Below, one piece after another: positions 27,328-32,306 of a DNA stretch of 32,306 nt. A program made the translations under genes and the position numbers. The DNA is from Poteriospumella lacustris (taxonomy: Eukaryota; Sar; Chrysophyceae; Chromulinales; Dinobryaceae), in assembly GCA_008000375.1 (NCBI GenBank), contig SMOI01000351.1, positions 1-32,306 on the forward strand, written 5' to 3'. The notes beneath the pieces were generated by a model that saw nothing but the letters and a program-made list of their open reading frames with translations, had not been told where the DNA came from and did not search any database. Position 1 is the stretch's first letter, and each line of letters starts with the position of its first letter.

Positions 27328-29175
27328 ATGGATCAGCTCGTTTCCTACCTCATCCGCGGCGGGGTCCCCGCCTCGCCCACGGATCAGTTCCATCGTCAGC
27401 TGAAGACGCTGACAGACTACTCCAACCCCAACGACACGTACTCGCCCTCGTCGCTGGCGAAGTACGCGGCGATGCTGACGCCGAACGAGGAGCTGACGCT
27501 GTCGGAGGCGTATCTCAAGAGGGTGATCGTCACCGTGGCCTCCGTGCTGCTGGCCGGCATCCTCGCCTTCCTGCTCTTCAACTGCGGCGTGTTGCTGCGC
27601 TGCTGCTGCCGCTGCATGCGCTGCCTGCCGCGGCGCCCGGCGCCCCGCCACCACTCGACCCGCCGCCAGCGCTCCCAGCGACCGCCGCCGCCGCCGAGCG
27701 CTGCGCCGGCGCACGAGCTCGTCAGCAGCAACGACCCGGACGGCGGCCACATCGAGATGCAGGACGTGCGTCCCGCCGCGCCCGCGTCCGCGGCGGCGCC
27801 GTCGCAGGCGCCGGGCCGCACGCGGCGCCCGAAGCGCCAGCCGTGGACGTGCGGCCGCTACTTCCTCTACGCGCTGCTGGCCGCGGCCTCCCTCGCGGCG
27901 CTGGCGACGGACCAGTTCTTCCTCGTCGGCCGCGAGAGCTTCACGCGGGGCCTGGACCGCGGCATGGACGTGGTAGACGGCGTGCAGACGCTGTTCGACA
28001 CGGCGCTGAACGAGACCGACGCCCTCGTCGACTTCGCCGGCGACCTCACGACCGAGTACGACGCCGCCGAGACGACGTGTCCGCTGCTGACGCTGTCGCC
28101 GACCATTTCCAGCTCGACGCAGGCGGCGATCGACGAGTTCGAGTCGGCGATGGAGCAGATCGACGAGCTGCTGACGCCGCTGTCCGACCGCCTCGACGGC
28201 TACCAGGCGAAGGCGCAGACGTACTACGCGGACGGCGCGGCCTTCTTCGTCATCTGGGCGCTGGTCGTCGTGACGCTGGGCATCTCGTGGCTCTTCGTCG
28301 CGACGGAGAAGCGCCGCGAGCTGCTGAGCTTCGCGCTGTGCTTCGGCAACGCGACGTACCTGGCGCTGGTGCTGCTGCAGCCGCTGCTCATGTTCCTCGC
28401 GGCGCTGCTGGGCGACCTCTGCGGCGACGCCGCGCGCTCGCCCACCGAGACGCTGCTGACGCTGCTGCCCTTCTCGGGCGACGTGCTCGCGACGGCGCAG
28501 TACTACGCCACCTGCGTCGCGGCCAACGGGTCGAGCGTCGCGACGGTCGGCGACTACATCGCCGAGGGCTACGGCTACACGGCGCAGCTCACGGGCGCCG
28601 CGCAGTCGGGGCTGGCGTACTGCCCCAGCGACGCGCACCTGACGGCGATGCTCACGACGCTGGCGGCGATGAACGCGACGCTGGCGACGCTGACGGACAC
28701 CGTCGCGTGCGCGCCGCTGCAGCGGCTCTGGTTCGGCCTCGTGAACGACGCCGTGTGCACGCACATGCTCAGCGGCGTCTTCTACGTCTGGGGCGCCTGC
28801 CTGCTCACCTCGCTCTTCCTCTTCGGCGCGCTGGTGCTGAGCTCGCTCGTGTGGCAGTTCTGGCTGCCGCTCGCGCAGCTGCTGCCGCCGAAGCGCGCCG
28901 CCGGCTTCGCGCGCGCGGGCTCAACGGGCCGCGACGCGGACGTCGACGCGGACAACGAGTTCCTGCGGATGTACTCGGGCAACGTGTCCGACGGCGACGA
29001 GGACAGCGACGAGGACGGCGACGGCGACGGCGGCGAGGACGGCGACGGGGGCGCCGCCGACGTCGCGGCGATGAGCGACGAGCAGCGCCTCGCCGCGCTC
29101 AACGTCGCCGCGCGCAACTACGAGGCGCTGCAGGACGAGCGCCGCACGCGGCGCCAGGTCGAGCTCTCCGTCTGA
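27328..29175 (+). CDS. Tweety-like membrane protein, paralogue A
   Basis: A 615-aa single-exon frame with five predicted membrane segments (about 66-89, 178-199, 306-328, 340-365 and 483-505). A large extracellular-type loop follows segment 2, and another, with NGS, NAT and Cys residues, follows segment 4. The block LLGDLCG and the end block VCTHMLSGVFYVWG resemble the GDFC and GFCYD...GLIYL regions of tweety homologues (TTYH), volume-regulated-anion-channel-associated or lipid-handling membrane proteins in animals. Ahead of segment 1 is SNPNDTYS and after it RCCCRCMRCLP, both shared with the neighbouring paralogue. Unlike that paralogue it has no N-terminal hydrophobic segment, so a 5' exon may be missing. 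The C-terminus is cytosolic, acidic and repetitive (Asp/Gly from a GACGGC hexamer). Family membership is inferred from topology and the Cys blocks. Confidence 0.8.
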   Translation: MDQLVSYLIRGGVPASPTDQFHRQLKTLTDYSNPNDTYSPSSLAKYAAMLTPNEELTLSEAYLKRVIVTVASVLLAGILAFLLFNCGVLLRCCCRCMRCLPRRPAPRHHSTRRQRSQRPPPPPSAAPAHELVSSNDPDGGHIEMQDVRPAAPASAAAPSQAPGRTRRPKRQPWTCGRYFLYALLAAASLAALATDQFFLVGRESFTRGLDRGMDVVDGVQTLFDTALNETDALVDFAGDLTTEYDAAETTCPLLTLSPTISSSTQAAIDEFESAMEQIDELLTPLSDRLDGYQAKAQTYYADGAAFFVIWALVVVTLGISWLFVATEKRRELLSFALCFGNATYLALVLLQPLLMFLAALLGDLCGDAARSPTETLLTLLPFSGDVLATAQYYATCVAANGSSVATVGDYIAEGYGYTAQLTGAAQSGLAYCPSDAHLTAMLTTLAAMNATLATLTDTVACAPLQRLWFGLVNDAVCTHMLSGVFYVWGACLLTSLFLFGALVLSSLVWQFWLPLAQLLPPKRAAGFARAGSTGRDADVDADNEFLRMYSGNVSDGDEDSDEDGDGDGGEDGDGGAADVAAMSDEQRLAALNVAARNYEALQDERRTRRQVELSV

Positions 29176-29909
29176 GCGCGGTCGCCTCGCGACGCTCGTG
29201 ACGCTCGTGACGCTCGTGGCGCTCGAGACGCTCACGACGTCGCCGTCGTCTTCGTCGTTGAAGTTGAAGTTACCGTTGAAGTTGAAGTTGAGGTGGCCGC
29301 CGCCGGCGGTCGCTTTGAGAGCCCCTCGCCGCCTGCTGCGCCTGTCTCGTCTGTTGTCTGTGTCCTGTGTGTAGTGCGTGCAACCCCCCCTCTCTCTCTG
29401 TCTCTCTCTTTCGCTCGTCTGTTTCACCGCTGCGCCGTTCGCCGCGTCTGTCTGTCCCTCGTACCTTTACCGCTCGTCACTCGTAACAGTAGAAAACGCC
29501 CCTCCCTCTCTCTCCCTCTCTCTCGCATCCTCGCCGACGGCTGCCTACAGGAACATCGACACACGCGCGACACACGTCGCAGAGGGGCGACAGTGGCGGG
29601 GGACTTAGGCGACACACAACGCGACACACACGACACTCGGAGGTACAGACACTGGACTACGCAATAAACACTCACGTGCACACGTATATACGCACGGCAC
29701 CGCGCGGTAACAGACGCGGCGAACGGAGACCGCCACCACTCGGCGAACGGCGGCGGCGGTGGCGGCGGCCGGAACGGAGACACTGAAAACACAGAAAAAC
29801 ACAGAAAAACACAGACACGAACGGTCACGACGACGACGACGGTCGTCGGTCGGCGACGGCGGCGGCGGCGGCGTCACGAGCGGCGCCACGCTACGCGTCA
29901 CGAGCGGCG
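29176..29909. other. Shared 3' region of the tweety-like pair, repeat-rich
   Basis: A 734-bp convergent gap with several simple repeats: GACGCTCGT units at 29191-29238, GTTGAA hexamers interrupted by TACC at about 29257-29291, CT-rich tracts near 29390-29415 and 29500-29525, and an ACAGAAAA repeat near 29788-29812. An AATAAA word lies at about 29663 on the plus strand. No gene was found; open frames are products of the repeats. Confidence 0.65.
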
Positions 29910-31559
29910 CTAGGACCGCGGCGAGAGGCCCGTGTCGAAGTAGCCGACGGAGGCGTAGGCCTGGGCGCTGTGGTGGTCGCCGTCGTCTTTGGCGCGCGGC
30001 TTGAGGCCGTGCTCCTCCGCCAGGTCCACGAGCTCCATGCGCGGCGAGCCCCGCGGACTGGCGCGGCTGTCCCTCCCGCCGCCGCCGCCGTCGTCGTCTT
30101 CGTCGTCGTCGGCGGTGGGCACGACGCGCGCGACGTCGAAGTACTGGTAGGTCACGACGGCGACGACGAGCAGCGCGAAGAGGCAGAACGAGGTGACGAG
30201 CTGCGAGCCCCAGATGTAGAACACGCCCGTGTACAGCTGCGAGCACAGCCCCGTGTTCACCACGTCGAAGTAGATGCTGCGGATGTTGGGGCAGTCGAGC
30301 GTGTCGAGCACGCTGCCGATCGTCACGTTCACCGTGCGCACCGACGCGAACAGGTCGCCCACCTCGGCGACGTTGGCGCAGTTCGGCGCGGCCGCGCGGA
30401 AACTGTTCAGCGTCGCGTTCAGCGAGCGGATGCCGTCGGCGCCGTCGTCGACGTAGCCGTCGATCGTCGAGTTGCCCACGCACGACGTGTAGAAGCGCAG
30501 CATGTTGCGCACGTCGCCGCCGGGCGCCGCCCTGACGAGGTTGTAGGTGGGCGCCATGCAGAAGTCGCCGCCCAGCGAGGCGAGCAGCACCCACGGCACG
30601 CCCAGCAGCAGGTACAGCACGAACGTCAGCACGCCCAGCGTCACGGCCGCCTTCATCGTCGCCATTGACTCGACGACCTTCGCGGCGAAGAAGAGCAGGC
30701 CGCAGACGATGGCGAGGCCCCAGATGACGTAGATGCCGATCTGGCGGTACTGCATCGCGTACTGGTCGAGCAGGTCCTGCACGTCCAGCACGCGGCCCGG
30801 CAGGCGGCGCACGGCCTTGTGCAGGCTCGTCATCGTCGACGTGAAGCTCGCGATGCTCGACTGCGCCGAGCCCAGCTGGTTCGCGTACGCGTTGCAGGTG
30901 GGGTCGGACGAGCTCTGCAGCTGCGTCTTCAGCGCCGCGTACTGCGTCGTCATCGCGTTGCCGGTGGCCAGCAGCGTCGCGGCGTCGGTCGCGACGTCGA
31001 ACGTCAGCGCGTGGATGTCGTCGAGCGAGCCGTGCAGCGTCGTGACGCCCTTGTCGATCTCCGTGTTGCCCACGAAGACGAGCTGGTCGAAGAGCAGCAC
31101 GCAGAGCACGAACAGGTAGAAGCACACCGTGTTCGTCGTGCGCTTGTAGTCGTACTGCGCGTCCTGCGCGTCCGGCAGGCAGCGGCAGCACTCGCAGCAG
31201 CAGCGCCACAGCAGGCCGCACAGGTAGAAGACGATGGCCAGCGCGCCCAGGCCGAAGATGACCACGGGCGCGTACAGCGCGCGCTCGACGTACGCGCGGT
31301 TCGCCTCGAAGTCGCGGCCCGTGAGCATGTGGCCGTAGCGCACCTGCATCGACGCCGAGTACGAGTCGCTGGGGTTGTCGTAGTTCGCCAGGTCGTCGTC
31401 TGCGGAGCTCAGACTGCGCTCGACGACGGCGCTGGGGCTGGGGCTGCGGAGGCCGCCGTCCACCGCGTCGAGGACGTGGTCGACGGTGAGCAGCAGCGTC
31501 AGCGCCGAGAGGCACACGAAGAGGACGACGGGCACCGACTTGAGCAGCGAGATTCTCAT
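29910..31559 (-). CDS. Tweety-like membrane protein, paralogue B
   Basis: A 549-aa single-exon protein homologous to the gene at 27328-29175. Shared blocks in the same order are NPSDSYS (62-68), RCCCECCRCLP (119-129), DQLVFVGN, GGDFCM (330-335), and LCSQLYTGVFYIWGSQLVTS near the end. Hydrophobic segments lie at about 8-27 (signal peptide or anchor), 96-117, 143-164, 275-297, 304-330 and 452-474. If the first is cleaved, five remain, the tweety (TTYH) topology. The GDFC block followed by a Cys-containing loop and the closing Cys-rich segment are the best family evidence. Glycosylation-type NST and NAT sites fall in the loop after segment 5. The start at 31559 is the ATG directly before the signal-like segment; the frame extends upstream without another good start. 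The tail is acidic then basic and differs from paralogue A. Confidence 0.85.
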   Translation of the reverse strand: MRISLLKSVPVVLFVCLSALTLLLTVDHVLDAVDGGLRSPSPSAVVERSLSSADDDLANYDNPSDSYSASMQVRYGHMLTGRDFEANRAYVERALYAPVVIFGLGALAIVFYLCGLLWRCCCECCRCLPDAQDAQYDYKRTTNTVCFYLFVLCVLLFDQLVFVGNTEIDKGVTTLHGSLDDIHALTFDVATDAATLLATGNAMTTQYAALKTQLQSSSDPTCNAYANQLGSAQSSIASFTSTMTSLHKAVRRLPGRVLDVQDLLDQYAMQYRQIGIYVIWGLAIVCGLLFFAAKVVESMATMKAAVTLGVLTFVLYLLLGVPWVLLASLGGDFCMAPTYNLVRAAPGGDVRNMLRFYTSCVGNSTIDGYVDDGADGIRSLNATLNSFRAAAPNCANVAEVGDLFASVRTVNVTIGSVLDTLDCPNIRSIYFDVVNTGLCSQLYTGVFYIWGSQLVTSFCLFALLVVAVVTYQYFDVARVVPTADDDEDDDGGGGGRDSRASPRGSPRMELVDLAEEHGLKPRAKDDGDHHSAQAYASVGYFDTGLSPRS

Positions 31560-32306
31560 GGTGACGAAGCTGGGGCGATGTGAATACTTAACAGACGGAT
31601 GGAAACGGTGACGGAGGTGTGACGGCCGAGCGGGGCGGCGGTGGGAGCGCGAGAGCGCGTAGGCGGTACGGACGGCGGGCGGTACGGACGGCCTCACCCG
31701 GTGCACACAAAGAGAGCAAAGACGGAGGAGTGGCGACCTGCGAAGCCAGTCGATCGATTTGGAAGTGACGACGGCGTCGTCCGCGGCGACCGACGCGTCC
31801 GAACCGCCGCCGCTTTCGCCGCAAACCGCAACCGCCGCCGACCGACGCACGCCACCGACCTCCCCGCAGCCGCAGACGCCTCTCTCACGACACCGACCGT
31901 TTCATTTTACGGTCCACTCTGCGGCTGGGTCCATCTGGGTACCTGGGGGTCTGAGGGTAGGGACCGAGCGACCGGCGACCGGCGACCGGCAGCCGGCAGC
32001 GACCGAGTCCCGCGTCGTTCGTCCACGCTCTTGTGGCCGTCACTGCTCTTGTGGCCGCCACAGCTCTTGTGCGCGTGCCTGAGGCGCAGCATGCGAATCT
32101 ACCTCGGCGGCTCAGCGGTGGACGAGCCGCCAGTGCCTCGGGTCCGTGCGCGTGCCCGGCCTCTGCCCCGCAGCCTCTGAGGACAGGGCGAGCCTGGCGG
32201 TCGAGAGAGGTGGTAGTCACAGGGCGGCGTCAACCGCCAACGTTACAGCGTCGTCGTTAGTGCGAAACAAAGAAAAGTGAAACCGCCGCCTGGGCCGAAC
32301 AGGAGG
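31560..32306. other. Upstream region of paralogue B to window end
   Basis: No gene was assigned. Simple repeats include CGACCGG units near 31969-31990 and a CTCTTGTGGCCG-type repeat near 32027-32067. Open frames on both strands are Arg/Ser/Pro-rich and start or end without recognisable domains. By the strand-alternation pattern, a plus-strand gene would be expected to start beyond or near the window end. Confidence 0.45.

Noticed and set aside
1-32306. CRISPR arrays, insertion sequences, retrotransposon genes, rRNA or snRNA genes
   Set aside because: No regularly spaced repeat-spacer pattern, transposase, reverse transcriptase, LTR pair or conserved rRNA/U6 block was seen on either strand.

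Overview
This is the left end of a nuclear chromosome from a eukaryote. Positions 1-147 are CCCTAA telomere repeats in the orientation expected for a left end. Protein genes follow, with short introns (55-80 bp, GT-AG), no bacterial operon signals, and two nuclear-type tRNA genes with internal pol III boxes and T-run terminators. Two proteins, a cyanobacterial/plant-type ferrochelatase and a malic enzyme, start with a secretory signal peptide whose predicted cleavage is followed by Phe. This is the ASAF-like bipartite leader used by algae with a secondary red-derived plastid. A stramenopile, haptophyte or cryptophyte alga, or a relative, is therefore the best guess; the species cannot be named from the window. 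Base composition is fairly balanced from 3 to 7 kb and becomes very GC-rich from about 7.4 kb onward.

Layout: telomere; ferrochelatase (+), starting only about 137 bp from the telomere; EngB-type GTPase (-); a 3.8 kb gene-poor stretch with simple repeats and a tandem array of truncated tRNA-Gly copies ending in one intact tRNA-Gly(UCC); cullin-4-like scaffold (+); a secreted or membrane orphan (-); COX19 (+); a secreted orphan (-); a DUF962/Mpo1-like membrane protein (+); a mitochondrial-carrier-family transporter (-); plastid malic enzyme (+); a newly modelled two-exon orphan (-); tRNA-Ala(CGC) (-); an F-box-like/LRR protein (+); aldo/keto reductase (-); a LAMTOR5-like roadblock protein (+); a PX plus double-PH-like protein (-) whose reading frame is broken several times; and two tweety-like membrane paralogues facing each other (+,-).

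The genes do not form one pathway. They are a housekeeping mix: haem synthesis in the plastid, cytochrome oxidase assembly, ubiquitin ligase scaffolding, lysosomal/TOR-type signalling, lipid binding and membrane proteins. The most striking large-scale feature is order rather than content. Protein genes alternate strand almost perfectly along 31 kb, so nearly every gene shares a promoter region with one neighbour and a 3' region with the other. The only break in the pattern is filled by the two-exon candidate at 18038-18461. Other points of interest are the tRNA-Gly decay array, the tail-to-tail tweety-like duplication, a 29-bp duplication across the cullin stop codon, and the five frame switches confined to one gene.
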